This document shows positions 1-9,270 of a stretch of 64,000 bases of DNA, in pieces. The notes under the pieces were generated by a model. That model had not been told where the DNA came from. It was given only the letters and a program-made list of their open reading frames with translations, and made no database searches. The position numbers and the translations under genes are program-made. The stretch covers positions 100,093 to 164,092 of the forward strand of contig JAMPFU010000003.1 in assembly GCA_023664385.1 (NCBI GenBank), read 5' to 3'. The number at the start of each line of letters is the position of its first letter. Position 1 is the stretch's first letter. The DNA is from Clostridium sp. (lineage in GTDB: Bacteria > Bacillota > Clostridia > Lachnospirales > Lachnospiraceae).

Positions 1-1045
1 TATTTTTAATTACGTCTACATCAGGCGGCTTTACAAGATAGCCGTTCGGCTTCAATGCCACAAGGCTCATAATTTCCTTTTTATCCTGTAATCCTGTCAG
101 GAACACAACCGGCATATTTTTTAAATTCTCCGACTTACGTACTGTCTCAAGGACCTGTTTTCCATTGTAGCCCGGCATCGTATAATCCAAAAATACGATA
201 TCAGGGTGTTCATCGTTCATAACCTCAATTGACTCCTCCCCTGATACAGCCATAAGCACTTCATAGTCCTTCATCAAGGCACTTCGAAGCGCCCTTAACT
301 GAATCGGATTGTCGTCCACCAAAAGAACTCTTATCTTTTTGCTTATCGGCGGCAGAGCCTCCTCCACCTTCGGCTGTGGTGTGGTTGCAGAAGCCACAGG
401 GGTTTGTGTAGCCTGTGGTGCTGCTTTCACAGCTGGTGTCGCTTCCGTTTTCGGCATTATCTTCGCCTGATACGCAGCCTTTGTCTGCTTTGCAAGAGCC
501 TCATCAATCCACGAATCGTCCAAATCATCCTCAATGCTGTTTTGACGGTTATCCCTGAATGTAACAGTTCGTTTCTCCTGCTCCTCCTGTTTTTCCTCCA
601 TTCGCCTTCCGATTTTTTCCTCCAGCTCACGCTCCAAATCTTCCTCAGACTTTTCAACAAGCTTTGTCGGTTTTTCTGATATGTCAAGGATTGCCTTTAC
701 ATGCGTCCATATATTTCTGTTCGTGCATGGACGTGTGATTGCCTGATACTGGGCAGTTTCCAAAAATGCCTCAAATGGCTTTTGCTCAGACTCCGTTCCG
801 ATACAAAGCACAGGAAGGTCCTCATATTTCTGCCTGATAAATGCAAAAAGGGTCTGGTATTCCTTATCCAAGCTTATGAGACTGATGATAATAAGCCCCG
901 GATTTGTCATTTTTATGATGCTTTTGATTGACTCTATGTGTTCAGGGCATACCTGAATATGGATAAACTGATCCTTCTCATCAAAAAAATCGTAGAGATC
1001 CTTAAAAACAGTGTTGAATTTTCCTATCAGCAATGCTTTTTTCAT
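1..1045 (-). CDS. Response regulator with degenerate N-terminal and intact C-terminal receiver (cut by window edge)
   Basis: About 348 residues are visible; the C-terminus lies beyond the left edge. Residues 1-120 have a receiver-like fold pattern, but the phosphoacceptor position in the IIISL strand is Ser (about 55) and the N-terminal acidic pair is missing, so this half looks like a pseudo-receiver. Residues 125-235 form a charged, then Ala/Pro/Thr-rich linker. Residues 238-348 are a canonical receiver: VLLVDDN at the start, FLDYTMPG with Asp287 as acceptor, a Thr after VVFL, and the YLVKPP lysine. No output domain is visible. The start has no strong ribosome site of its own, and the stop of the upstream kinase lies 1 base away, so the two are co-transcribed and probably translationally coupled. 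A signalling partner of that kinase is the natural inference. Confidence 0.85.
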   Translation of the reverse strand, partial: MKKALLIGKFNTVFKDLYDFFDEKDQFIHIQVCPEHIESIKSIIKMTNPGLIIISLISLDKEYQTLFAFIRQKYEDLPVLCIGTESEQKPFEAFLETAQYQAITRPCTNRNIWTHVKAILDISEKPTKLVEKSEEDLERELEEKIGRRMEEKQEEQEKRTVTFRDNRQNSIEDDLDDSWIDEALAKQTKAAYQAKIMPKTEATPAVKAAPQATQTPVASATTPQPKVEEALPPISKKIRVLLVDDNPIQLRALRSALMKDYEVLMAVSGEESIEVMNDEHPDIVFLDYTMPGYNGKQVLETVRKSENLKNMPVVFLTGLQDKKEIMSLVALKPNGYLVKPPDVDVIKN

Positions 1046-1046
1046 A

Positions 1047-3413
1047 TTATTTTCCTCCAACCATTTCCATAATTTCCGCAAGCGTTGCATCCGCTTTTTT
1101 CATCTGAAGATTTAAAACCTGCTTTGCAATCGTGTCAATCTTTTCCTGAAGCTCCTCCTCATAAGAATATTCACCAAGCTCTGCCACAAGCTCATCCGTC
1201 TTGTCAAGGTTTCTTACCTTAAGCGCCTTTTCAAGCTCGCCCAAAATGGAACGCATTTCATCATAATCCTCCATAGGCGGCTTAACATTTTTATCACCTA
1301 CCCATTCGTACAATATGCCCTTTATCTTCTTAAGCTCATCCATGAGAATAGGCGTTATGTTTTTTATCCGCTGCACGTCCTTGTCTATGGCATATACCTC
1401 TGCGACCCTTGCAACACCTGACAGGCTTAACGCACCTATCATTTTGCTTGTACTCTTTAACGAATGGACTTTTATCTTGTACTGTTCCATTATATCAGAG
1501 TCTTCAATATTTTGATACATTTCATTTAGATTTTCAAGCTCATACTCTATCGTCTTATAAAAATCTCCCGCAGTCTGCAAAATAAGCTCCGGCGTTTTTA
1601 ATACCGTAAGGGCATAGGTCCAATCAAATTCAGCAAGCTCAGGCAGCTCAGTTGTTTTTTTCTTAACCGTTTTCTTAGCCGGCATCATCTCAAAGTTCAG
1701 CTTTTCACGTGGGAGCATATCTGCGATAAGCTTCTCAAGATTTTCCGGAATAATCGGTTTTGATAAATAATTATCAAAGCCCTCCGCCAAATAGTTATCT
1801 CTTGCGCCCACTACCGCATTTGCAGTCAAAACTACAACTGGCGTGTTTACATTGACATTATCCTTTGCATTTCTCAGGAGATGGAATGTCTCCACGCCGT
1901 CAAGCTCCGGCATCATATGGTCTAAGAATATAATATCATATTTTGTATCGGCTGTTTTTTTCAGGCATTGCTTTCCGCTGTCCGCCTGCTCAACCATTAT
2001 CTTTGTTTCTTTTAATAGATTTTTAAATACCTTTCGGTTCGCCTCGTTATCGTCAACGACCAAAACCTTTACGTCAGGCGCTGTAAACAGCGTGCTGTAC
2101 TCATATTCCTGTGTCATATGCTTTAACCGGCTCTCAATATCACCTATGATTTCCTGCCCCATTACCTTCTGCTCCAAAACAAATGAAAAGGTTGAGCCTT
2201 CCCCATAGACACTCTCCACCTCAAGCTTACTGCCCATTAGGAATAAAAGCTGATTTGTTATATTCATTCCAAGACCAGTGCCCTCAACATACCTGTGTTT
2301 ATTTTCATCAATTCTCTTGAAGGCTTTAAACAGCTCAGGTATATCTTCTTCCTTTATGCCAATGCCTGTATCACTTACCTTAAATACAAGCCTTACCTCG
2401 CCGTGCTCCGTGTAACCGCCGCTTGTTACGCTTAATGTTATGCCGCCCCGTTTTGTATATTTCACTGCATTTGACAGAAGATTAAGTAAAATCTGCCTGA
2501 TTCTTACATCATCGCCAAAAAGGATATTTGGAAGGTCACGTGCAACCTGTATCTCAAGCTTCAGCTTTTTTGCCTCAGCAGAGCTTTGTGTCATATTTAC
2601 CACATCATTAATCAGGGAAGAAAAATCATACCTGGCAGGAAGCAGCGTCATATTTCCCGAATCAAGCTTCGATAAGTCGAGAATATCATTTACGATACTG
2701 AGCATAGATTTCGCTGCAACATTAATATCCATGGCATAGTTGCGGATATTACTCTCTGTGCTTTCCCGCATTATCATTTCATTCATGCCGATAATTGTGT
2801 TTATCGGGGTTCTTATTTCATGTGACATTTTGGCAAAAAATTCATTTCTTGCTTGCATTGCAAATTCGGTATCCCGTCTTGCCTTATTGGCAAGATAACG
2901 CCCGTAGGCAAGGCTCGACAAAACCTCAGCAATGCTTCCAAGTGCCGCAGCGGCATTATCAATCCGCTCTTTATCAATAACCTCAACCTTTTTAACTGCC
3001 TCTATGTATTCCTCCTCATCAATTTCAAGCTCCCTTGCAATTTTTCGGAATTTATCAAGGTCGGGCTTTTTGGAGAGCACCTGCCCTCCAATAAATGAGC
3101 CTATCATTTTTCCGTGTACCATAATCGGAGCCGCATAATCAATCAGTCCTCCATGACAGGAATATGCATGGGGTCTTCCATTTTCTATACATATTTCAGC
3201 TCCCATTTTGTCACATTTTTCACATCGTTCAGCTCCCTTTGCCGACTGACGTGTGTATTTCATACAAAAGTCAGTAAAATTACTTCCCTCCGTTATCGGT
3301 GTACCATCTTTATCTGTAGTCAATGCAGCCATACCCGTAAGCGAAGAAAAGCTGTCCTGTATTTTTTGCAATAATTCAGTTTCAATTAACTCTACCAGCC
3401 TGATATCACCCAT
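1047..3413 (-). CDS. PocR-type hybrid sensor histidine kinase with receiver and HPt domains
   Basis: 788 residues. Residues 5-175 match a PocR ligand-binding domain: a Cys-rich centre with CEKC at 64-67 and the YSCHGGL motif at 84-90. No membrane segments are evident, so it should be cytosolic. HisKA follows with His198 in KMSHEIRTP, then HATPase with Asn315 (N box), DTGIG at 348 and GTGLGM at 378. A receiver with Asp498 in FLDHMMPE and an HPt domain with His650 in KVHSLKSTSK come next. This is a complete His-Asp-His relay that could end on the adjacent two-receiver protein. The ribosome site AAGGAG precedes the ATG. It starts 12 bases after rmlA, so it is probably co-transcribed with it. The signal is unknown; PocR domains are thought to bind small hydrocarbon-derived ligands. 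Confidence 0.9.
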   Translation of the reverse strand: MGDIRLVELIETELLQKIQDSFSSLTGMAALTTDKDGTPITEGSNFTDFCMKYTRQSAKGAERCEKCDKMGAEICIENGRPHAYSCHGGLIDYAAPIMVHGKMIGSFIGGQVLSKKPDLDKFRKIARELEIDEEEYIEAVKKVEVIDKERIDNAAAALGSIAEVLSSLAYGRYLANKARRDTEFAMQARNEFFAKMSHEIRTPINTIIGMNEMIMRESTESNIRNYAMDINVAAKSMLSIVNDILDLSKLDSGNMTLLPARYDFSSLINDVVNMTQSSAEAKKLKLEIQVARDLPNILFGDDVRIRQILLNLLSNAVKYTKRGGITLSVTSGGYTEHGEVRLVFKVSDTGIGIKEEDIPELFKAFKRIDENKHRYVEGTGLGMNITNQLLFLMGSKLEVESVYGEGSTFSFVLEQKVMGQEIIGDIESRLKHMTQEYEYSTLFTAPDVKVLVVDDNEANRKVFKNLLKETKIMVEQADSGKQCLKKTADTKYDIIFLDHMMPELDGVETFHLLRNAKDNVNVNTPVVVLTANAVVGARDNYLAEGFDNYLSKPIIPENLEKLIADMLPREKLNFEMMPAKKTVKKKTTELPELAEFDWTYALTVLKTPELILQTAGDFYKTIEYELENLNEMYQNIEDSDIMEQYKIKVHSLKSTSKMIGALSLSGVARVAEVYAIDKDVQRIKNITPILMDELKKIKGILYEWVGDKNVKPPMEDYDEMRSILGELEKALKVRNLDKTDELVAELGEYSYEEELQEKIDTIAKQVLNLQMKKADATLAEIMEMVGGK

Positions 3414-3425
3414 ATTTTCATCTCC

Positions 3426-4295
3426 TTATAGTCCATTTGCCACGTCTACAAGATACTGTCCATATGCCGTTTTCATAAGAGGTTCAGCAAGTGCAAGCAG
3501 CTGTTCCTTATTGATAAAGCCTCGTCTATATGCGATTTCCTCAATACATGAAATATACATACCCTGTCTCTTTTGGAACGCTGCCACAAAATCAGCGGCA
3601 TCAAGGAGCATGTCATGGTTTCCTGTGTCAAGCCATGCGAACCCACGTCCGAGCGTTTCCACCATAAGCGTGCCCCGTCTTAAATACTCATTGTTTATAC
3701 TGGTTATCTCGATTTCGCCTCTTGCCGAAGGCTTTACGTTTTTTGCAATCTCTACAACATCATTGTCGTAGAAATAAAGCCCCGGAACGGCATAATTTGA
3801 CTTTGGATGCTCTGGCTTTTCCTCAATTGACAGTGCCTTTCCATTCTCATCAAACTCTACCACGCCGTACTCCCTTGGATCCTTTACATAGTAACCAAAT
3901 ATTGTTGCTCCTTTTTCCCTTGCCGCTGCATTTTTTAAAACCTTTGAAAAGCTCTGTCCATAAAAAATGTTATCGCCAAGAACAAGTGCAACATGATCCG
4001 TTCCAATAAAATCCGCCCCAATTATAAATGCATCCGCCAGCCCCCTCGGTGTCTCCTGCACTGCATAGCAAAAGCTCATGCCAAGCTGCTCACCTGTCCC
4101 AAAAAGCTCCTGAAAAGCAGGCAAATCTCTTGGTGTGGATATAATAAGCACTTCTCTGATACCTGCAAGCATCAATGTGGAAAGCGGATAATATATCATG
4201 GGCTTATCGTAGACAGGCATTATCTGCTTTGAAACTGCCTTTGTGAGCGGGTACAGACGTGTGCCGGAGCCACCGGCAAGTATGATTCCTTTCAT
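3426..4295 (-). CDS. rmlA: Glucose-1-phosphate thymidylyltransferase RmlA
   Basis: 289 residues, the usual length for the short RmlA type. It converts glucose-1-phosphate and dTTP to dTDP-glucose, the first step toward dTDP-rhamnose and dTDP-4-keto-6-deoxy sugars. The nucleotide-binding signature [11 protein letters not shown] lies at 8-18, followed by [36 protein letters not shown] and the WLDTGNHD motif near residue 220. The ATG is preceded by AAGGAGG. rmlB lies upstream on the same strand, separated by a palindromic element, while rmlC is about 20 kb away at the head of locus A. No rmlD is visible in the window. Confidence 0.96.
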   Translation of the reverse strand: MKGIILAGGSGTRLYPLTKAVSKQIMPVYDKPMIYYPLSTLMLAGIREVLIISTPRDLPAFQELFGTGEQLGMSFCYAVQETPRGLADAFIIGADFIGTDHVALVLGDNIFYGQSFSKVLKNAAAREKGATIFGYYVKDPREYGVVEFDENGKALSIEEKPEHPKSNYAVPGLYFYDNDVVEIAKNVKPSARGEIEITSINNEYLRRGTLMVETLGRGFAWLDTGNHDMLLDAADFVAAFQKRQGMYISCIEEIAYRRGFINKEQLLALAEPLMKTAYGQYLVDVANGL

Positions 4296-4353
4296 AAGTA
4301 ACCTCCTTCTTGAAATATATTGCGTATTTTTACTTTCTTGTGTATTTTACTCC

Positions 4354-4504
4354 GAACTATCTCCGTTGGATTTTCACAGGTATATCGAAAACCGCTTTCG
4401 CTCCGACGAAATCGTAACAGTGCTAAGCTCGATAAAACCTCGCTAAGCACTGACGATTTCTAACGGTTTTCTATATACCTGCGAAAATCACAAGGCGATA
4501 GTTC
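4354..4504. repeat. Large imperfect palindromic element between rmlB and rmlA
   Basis: This fills most of the 363-base gap between rmlA and rmlB. The left arm (4354-4428) and right arm (4442-4504) are reverse complements with scattered mismatches and a roughly 12-base insertion in the left arm, leaving a 13-base loop. Outer ends read GAACTATC on opposite strands. No ORF lies inside and no U-tract follows on either strand, so it is not a simple terminator. It shares CGCTTTCGCT and a GTGCTTAGC(A/G)AGGT module with the element at 5804-5984. A non-autonomous MITE-like or REP-like repeat is the best guess. The remaining bases (4505-4658) are AT-rich, with TATAAT-like boxes on the minus strand but no convincing -35. 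Confidence 0.8.
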
Positions 4505-4658
4505 TCACTCAGAGAATATACAATGTTGTGTTATATACGATTTTTAAAATGAATTGTACAACTATTATAATGTGTCCTATAACAGGGTTTATGGACTGTC
4601 ATATAAGGACTATTTGTATTATAACATAAATGTTTTTCGTACGGCAGTCATATATATT

Positions 4659-5744
4659 TTACTTATCCTTGTACATATCTTCGTAGTATTTCTGGTAATC
4701 GCCGCTTGTTACGTTTTTCATCCAGTCCTCATGCTCGAAGAACCATGCGATTGTTTTCTTTATGCCCTCAGCAAACATGGTTTCAGGATACCAGCCAATA
4801 TCTGCCTTTATCTTGTCTGGTGCGATTGCATATCTTCTGTCATGTCCCTTTCTGTCCTCAACGTATGTGATGAGATCTTTTGACACAAGGGCTTTTCTTG
4901 GGTCATCATCTGCAAGCATTTCCTGAAGGGTGTCAATGATTATATTTATGATTTCTATATTCTGTTTCTCGTTGTGTCCGCCTATGTTATAGGTCTCAAA
5001 AAGCTTACCCTGCTCCTGCACCATATCGATTGCCTTTGCATGGTCCTCCACATAAAGCCAGTCACGGACATTTTTTCCGTCACCGTAAACAGGAAGCTTC
5101 TTGCCTGAAAGTGCATTGTTTATAATAAGCGGTATCAGCTTCTCAGGGAACTGGTACGGTCCATAATTGTTACTGCAATTTGTTATGTTTGCAGGAAATT
5201 TGTATGTGTCCATATATGCCTTTACAAGCATATCCGAGGACGCCTTGCTTGCAGAATACGGACTGTGTGGGTCATACGGTGACGTCTCATAGAAAAATGC
5301 ACTGTCATCATCAGGGAGCGAGCCGTAAACCTCATCTGTTGACACATGGAGAAATTTCTTTCCCTCTTTAAAGCTTCCGTCAGGAAGCTCCCAAGCCGCC
5401 TTTGCACAATTTAACATGGTTGCCGTTCCAAGCACGTTTGTCTGCACGAAAATCTCAGGATTTTTAATACTTCTGTCAACATGTGACTCTGCCGCAAAAT
5501 GCACCACACGGTCTATGTCGTTTTCTGCAAATATTTTTGATATGGCATCCCTGTCACAGATATCCGCCTTGACAAATGTATAGTTGTCCCTTCCCTCAAC
5601 CTCCTTTAGGTTTTCAAGGTTTCCTGCATAGGTAAGGACATCAACGTTTATTATCCTTATTTCATTATCATATTTTTTAAACATATAATGAATGTAGTTT
5701 GAACCGATAAAGCCGGCACCGCCTGTTACCAAATAAGTTCTCAT
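4659..5744 (-). CDS. rmlB: dTDP-glucose 4,6-dehydratase RmlB
   Basis: 361 residues, slightly longer than the typical 330-350. It oxidises and dehydrates dTDP-glucose to dTDP-4-keto-6-deoxyglucose with bound NAD. The N-terminal Rossmann motif GGAGFIGSNY is at 8-17; STDEVYGSLP marks the Thr-Asp-Glu active site; the catalytic YSASK motif follows; and NNYGPYQFPEKLIP and DWLYVEDH are family signatures. Its product can feed RmlC toward rhamnose or the VioA-like aminotransferase of locus A. It is separated from gatB and rmlA by two palindromic elements, so its transcription may be independent or read-through from the gat operon. Confidence 0.96.
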   Translation of the reverse strand: MRTYLVTGGAGFIGSNYIHYMFKKYDNEIRIINVDVLTYAGNLENLKEVEGRDNYTFVKADICDRDAISKIFAENDIDRVVHFAAESHVDRSIKNPEIFVQTNVLGTATMLNCAKAAWELPDGSFKEGKKFLHVSTDEVYGSLPDDDSAFFYETSPYDPHSPYSASKASSDMLVKAYMDTYKFPANITNCSNNYGPYQFPEKLIPLIINNALSGKKLPVYGDGKNVRDWLYVEDHAKAIDMVQEQGKLFETYNIGGHNEKQNIEIINIIIDTLQEMLADDDPRKALVSKDLITYVEDRKGHDRRYAIAPDKIKADIGWYPETMFAEGIKKTIAWFFEHEDWMKNVTSGDYQKYYEDMYKDK

Positions 5745-5803
5745 TTTTTAATTCCTTTCTTTTTATATTTACGCAACATTTGCCTCCCTATCTCGAGAAA
5801 GCC

Positions 5804-5984
5804 CAGTTGCACGATATAGACAACTTCATAAGCAGGTGATTTGGAACCGCCGGTGCTTAGCAAGGTATGTCCTGAGGTGGCTGCGAAGCAGACGGAGTCC
5901 TGAGGACAAAGGCATTTCATGCACCGTTGCGAGTGACAATCAGCGAAAGCGTGCCTGCGTTGATTTGTCTATATCGTACAACGG
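5804..5984. repeat. Large imperfect palindromic element between gatB and rmlB
   Basis: The outer arms contain ACGATATAGACAA on the plus strand near 5811 and its reverse complement near 5965-5979. Inner arms pair GGTGCTTAGCAAGGTATGTCC with the complement of GGACAAAGGCATTTCATGCACC. The centre is the short palindrome CTGCGAAGCAG at 5881-5891. The right arm carries extra bases around CAGCGAAAGCG. There is no ORF and no terminator-like U-tract. Two sub-modules, CGCTTTCGCT and GTGCTTAGCAAGGT, recur in the element at 4354-4504 in the opposite relative orientation, so the two appear to belong to one repeat family. Confidence 0.8.
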
Positions 5985-6011
5985 ATGTTCGCAAAAAGCA
6001 GCTTTTATCTG

Positions 6012-7448
6012 TTACTTCGACAATAGTTCCTTCAAGATACGGTTTACCTCGCCAGGGTCTGCCTTGCCCTGCATTGCCTTCATGGTCTGTCCCACAAGGA
6101 AGCCGATGGCTTTTTCCTTGCCGTTCTTGTAGTCCTCTACGGATTTCGGATTTGCTGCTACGATTTCCTCAATTGTTTTGGTAAGTGCTCCCGCATCATT
6201 TACGGTTTTAAGACCATGCTCCTCAACATATTTCTCAGGGTCTATGTCGTCCGTAAATATCTTTTCGTATACTTCCTTTGCAACAGTTCCGTTTATAGCC
6301 TTTGACTCCACAAGTGCGATAAGAGCCGCAAGGTTTTTCGCTGAAAATGACAAATCATCAGCATCAACCGAATGCTCCTTCATAAGACGCATGGTCTCCA
6401 CCATAAGCCAGTTTGATACCTTTTTCGGTGCGGCACCAAGTGCGATTGTCTCCTCAAAAATATCTGCCATTTTCTTGGAATTTGTTATAATGTCTATGTC
6501 ATAATCTGGAATATCGTATTCTTCCTTATACCTGATGCGTTTTTCATCACGAAGCTCAGGCTGTTTTTGGCGTATTTCCTCCATCCATGCATCACTTATG
6601 ACAATCGGAACAAGGTCAGGGTCAGGGAAATATCTGTAATCCTGTGCATCCTCCTTCGAACGCATCGGATAAGAATATTCCTTTGTGTCATCCCATCTTC
6701 TTGTTTCCTGAATCACCGTTTCACCCGACTCAAGCAAATCAATCTGACGCTCACGCTCATTTTCGATTGCCCTCGCAATTGCCTTAAAGGAGTTCAGGTT
6801 TTTCGTCTCTGTTCTCGTTCCAAATTCCTCACTGCCAAGCTCTCTGATGGAAAGGTTGACATCTGCCCGCATGGAGCCCTCGTTTAATTTGCAGTCGGAC
6901 GCTCCAAGATACTGTATAATCAGCCGAAGCTTCTCAAGATATGCAATAACCTCCTCTGCCGACCTCATATCAGGCTCAGAAACAATCTCTATGAGCGGCA
7001 CGCCGGAACGGTTAAAATCTACTAAGGAGCTGTCCGTAAACGGGTCATGCACAAGCTTTCCCGCATCCTCCTCCATGTGTATCTCATGGATTCTCACAAA
7101 CTTCTTTTTGCCGTCAACCTCGATTTCCACCTTTCCATCACGGCATATCGGATAATAGAGCTGTGATATCTGATAGTTCTGTGGATTATCGGGATAAAAA
7201 TAATTTTTTCGGTCAAATTTACAGTTCTGCGTAATGGTACAGTTCGTTGCAAGCCCAACTGCTACCGCCTTTTCCACAACAGCCTTATTCAGCACAGGAA
7301 GCGACCCCGGCATACCCGTACATACAGGACATGTGTGTGTGTTGGGAGCACCGCCAAATTCCGTGGAGCAGCCGCAGAATATTTTTGTTTTCGTTGCAAG
7401 CTCTACATGAACCTCAAGTCCTATGACTGTTTCATATGTTTTTGACAT
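6012..7448 (-). CDS. gatB: Asp/Glu-tRNA amidotransferase subunit B
   Basis: 478 residues, the normal GatB length. With GatA and GatC it converts Glu-tRNA(Gln) and/or Asp-tRNA(Asn) to the cognate amide tRNA. The N-terminal GLEVHVEL motif is at 10-17, followed by the zinc-type cluster CGCSTEFG...CPVCTGMPG, DFNRSGVPLIEI and the DYRYFPDPDL motif. The last 110 residues form the YqeY-like tRNA-binding tail. A GGGGG ribosome site sits upstream of the ATG and the gatA stop is only 2 bases away. It is the last gene of the T-box-controlled aspS-gatCAB operon. Confidence 0.97.
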   Translation of the reverse strand: MSKTYETVIGLEVHVELATKTKIFCGCSTEFGGAPNTHTCPVCTGMPGSLPVLNKAVVEKAVAVGLATNCTITQNCKFDRKNYFYPDNPQNYQISQLYYPICRDGKVEIEVDGKKKFVRIHEIHMEEDAGKLVHDPFTDSSLVDFNRSGVPLIEIVSEPDMRSAEEVIAYLEKLRLIIQYLGASDCKLNEGSMRADVNLSIRELGSEEFGTRTETKNLNSFKAIARAIENERERQIDLLESGETVIQETRRWDDTKEYSYPMRSKEDAQDYRYFPDPDLVPIVISDAWMEEIRQKQPELRDEKRIRYKEEYDIPDYDIDIITNSKKMADIFEETIALGAAPKKVSNWLMVETMRLMKEHSVDADDLSFSAKNLAALIALVESKAINGTVAKEVYEKIFTDDIDPEKYVEEHGLKTVNDAGALTKTIEEIVAANPKSVEDYKNGKEKAIGFLVGQTMKAMQGKADPGEVNRILKELLSK

Positions 7449-7450
7449 TC

Positions 7451-8956
7451 CTAAAGCCCCCTTTCAGCAAGCAGTGCAGGTCTTTCATAGCTCCTGCTGC
7501 ACTCAAACGAATATGCCACCCTTATAATCGACTTTTCATCAAAGGTCTGTCCCAAAAGCTGAAGTCCTACCGGCATGCCGTTTTTATCAAAGCCACAGGG
7601 CAGTGAAATTCCAGGAATTCCTGCAAGATTTACGGAAACAGTGTAAATGTCTCCAAGGTACATTTTAAGCGGGTCGGAAAGGGACTCTCCCTTTGTAAGT
7701 GCAGTCGTAGGTGCAACCGGACCCAGTATCACATCATAGTTTGCAAATGCATCGTCAAATGCTTTCTTTATGAGTGCCTTTGTCTTTAACGCCTTAACAT
7801 AGTATGCATCGTAATAGCCTGAGCTTAAAACAAAGGATCCAAGCATGATTCTTCTCTGTACCTCAGGACCAAAGCCCTCGGAACGCGACTTTTTATACAT
7901 ATTATGAAGGTCTGTATATTCAGCAGTCCGATAGCCATACTTAACACCGTCAAACCGTTCAAGGTTTGAGGATGCCTCCGCAGATGCAATAATATAATAT
8001 GCAGGTATGGCATATTCTACCATTCCAAGGTCAAATTCCTCAACGATTGCACCTTTATCACGAAGAATGTCTGCCGCTGCAAGAACATTTTTCTTAACGT
8101 CCGCATCAATTCCCTCGCCAAAATAATCTCTCGGTATGCCGATTTTCATTCCCTTTACATCATCAACAAGTGCAGCGGTAAAATCGCTCCCCTTGTCAGT
8201 AATGCCATCGCCTACATAATCCATGTTTTCATTGTATGATGTAGAATCCTTCGGGTCATGCCTGCATATAATTTCCAAAATTGCCGCACAATCCGTTACA
8301 TCCTTTGCGATAGGTCCAATCTGGTCAAGGGATGAGCCGTAAGCAATCAGTCCGTATCTTGAAACCCTGCCATAGGTAGGCTTTATTCCTGTTACACCAC
8401 AAAATGCGGCAGGCTGTCTGATGGAACCGCCTGTGTCAGAGCCTAGTGCATATGGCACCTCCTCGGCTGCAACTGCAGCGGCAGAGCCTCCTGAAGATCC
8501 ACCCGAAACCTTATTCAAATCCCATGGATTTTGGGTTGGTCCGTAAAAGGATGTCTCCGTTGTGCTTCCCATTGCAAACTCATCCATGTTTGTCTTTCCA
8601 ATAATGACAGCTCCTGCATCCTTCAGTGCAAGAACAGCATCAGCCGTATAGGTTGGAATAAAGTTACTTAGTATTTTTGAGGAGCAGCTTGTAAGCAGCC
8701 CTTTCGTACACATATTGTCCTTTATTGCAACAGGCACGCCCGCAAGTGGCGATGAAAGCTCTCCTGCATCTATTTTTTCCTGTATCATCTTTGCCTGTTC
8801 CATTGCATTTTCAGCGTCAACAGTTACAAAAGCATTTACATCATTTTCTAATTTTTCTATTCTGTCAAGGTATGCCTTTGTTACATCCATAACCTTAAGC
8901 TCCCCTGACTTTATTTTCTTTCCAAGCTCTACAGCCGTAAGTTTCGATATATCCAT
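7451..8956 (-). CDS. gatA: Asp/Glu-tRNA amidotransferase subunit A (amidase)
   Basis: 501 residues from the chosen ATG. An in-frame GTG lies 9 bases upstream, but the GGGGG ribosome site fits the ATG better. This is the glutaminase/amidase subunit with a Ser-cisSer-Lys triad: Lys in PVAIKDN, the Gly/Ser-rich GGSSGGSAAAVAA loop, and the nucleophile in GSDTGGSIRQPA. It releases ammonia from glutamine, which is channelled to GatB. It lies between gatC (12 bases from its stop) and gatB (2 bases). Confidence 0.97.
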   Translation of the reverse strand: MDISKLTAVELGKKIKSGELKVMDVTKAYLDRIEKLENDVNAFVTVDAENAMEQAKMIQEKIDAGELSSPLAGVPVAIKDNMCTKGLLTSCSSKILSNFIPTYTADAVLALKDAGAVIIGKTNMDEFAMGSTTETSFYGPTQNPWDLNKVSGGSSGGSAAAVAAEEVPYALGSDTGGSIRQPAAFCGVTGIKPTYGRVSRYGLIAYGSSLDQIGPIAKDVTDCAAILEIICRHDPKDSTSYNENMDYVGDGITDKGSDFTAALVDDVKGMKIGIPRDYFGEGIDADVKKNVLAAADILRDKGAIVEEFDLGMVEYAIPAYYIIASAEASSNLERFDGVKYGYRTAEYTDLHNMYKKSRSEGFGPEVQRRIMLGSFVLSSGYYDAYYVKALKTKALIKKAFDDAFANYDVILGPVAPTTALTKGESLSDPLKMYLGDIYTVSVNLAGIPGISLPCGFDKNGMPVGLQLLGQTFDEKSIIRVAYSFECSRSYERPALLAERGL

Positions 8957-8968
8957 CTTAAGCACCCC

Positions 8969-9256
8969 CTAGTCAAATGTTTTCGGCACCTTGTAGCAGC
9001 CGTCCTTCTGCTCAGGTGCATTTGAAAGAAGCTGCTCCCTGTCGTCGCCGTTTGTGACAGCGTCCTCCCGGAATACATTTTTTACAGGAAATGCATGGCT
9101 CATGGCAGGAACATTGTCTGTATCCAATTCATTTAACTTGCTTACATAATCAAGCATGTTGGACATATCCTTCTTTGCCTGCTCCTTCGCCTCATCGGAA
9201 AGCTCAAGCTTGGCAAGAATACCTACATACTCTATTGTTTCATCCGTAATAACCAT
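8969..9256 (-). CDS. gatC: Asp/Glu-tRNA amidotransferase subunit C
   Basis: 95 residues, the usual GatC size. It is a small helical protein that wraps around GatA and stabilises the GatAB complex. The sequence shows the typical N-terminal [18 protein letters not shown] pattern and the [15 protein letters not shown] segment. A GGAGG ribosome site precedes the ATG. It lies 14 bases downstream of aspS, placing tRNA aspartylation and amidation in one transcript. Confidence 0.95.
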   Translation of the reverse strand: MVITDETIEYVGILAKLELSDEAKEQAKKDMSNMLDYVSKLNELDTDNVPAMSHAFPVKNVFREDAVTNGDDREQLLSNAPEQKDGCYKVPKTFD

Positions 9257-9270
9257 AAGATACCTCCTAT

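Noticed and set aside
404..931. Plus-strand and alternate minus-strand open frames over the response regulator
   Set aside because: They are shadows of one continuous minus-strand frame that runs off the left edge and encodes recognisable receiver domains.
4505..4658. TATAAT-like boxes on the minus strand upstream of rmlA (4564-4569, 4618-4623)
   Set aside because: The matching -35 positions read ATAAAC and TGCCGT, which are poor; I cannot separate them from AT-rich background.
4354..5984. Palindromic elements as insertion sequences or CRISPR units
   Set aside because: No transposase frame, no regular spacing of short repeats, and only two diverged copies.
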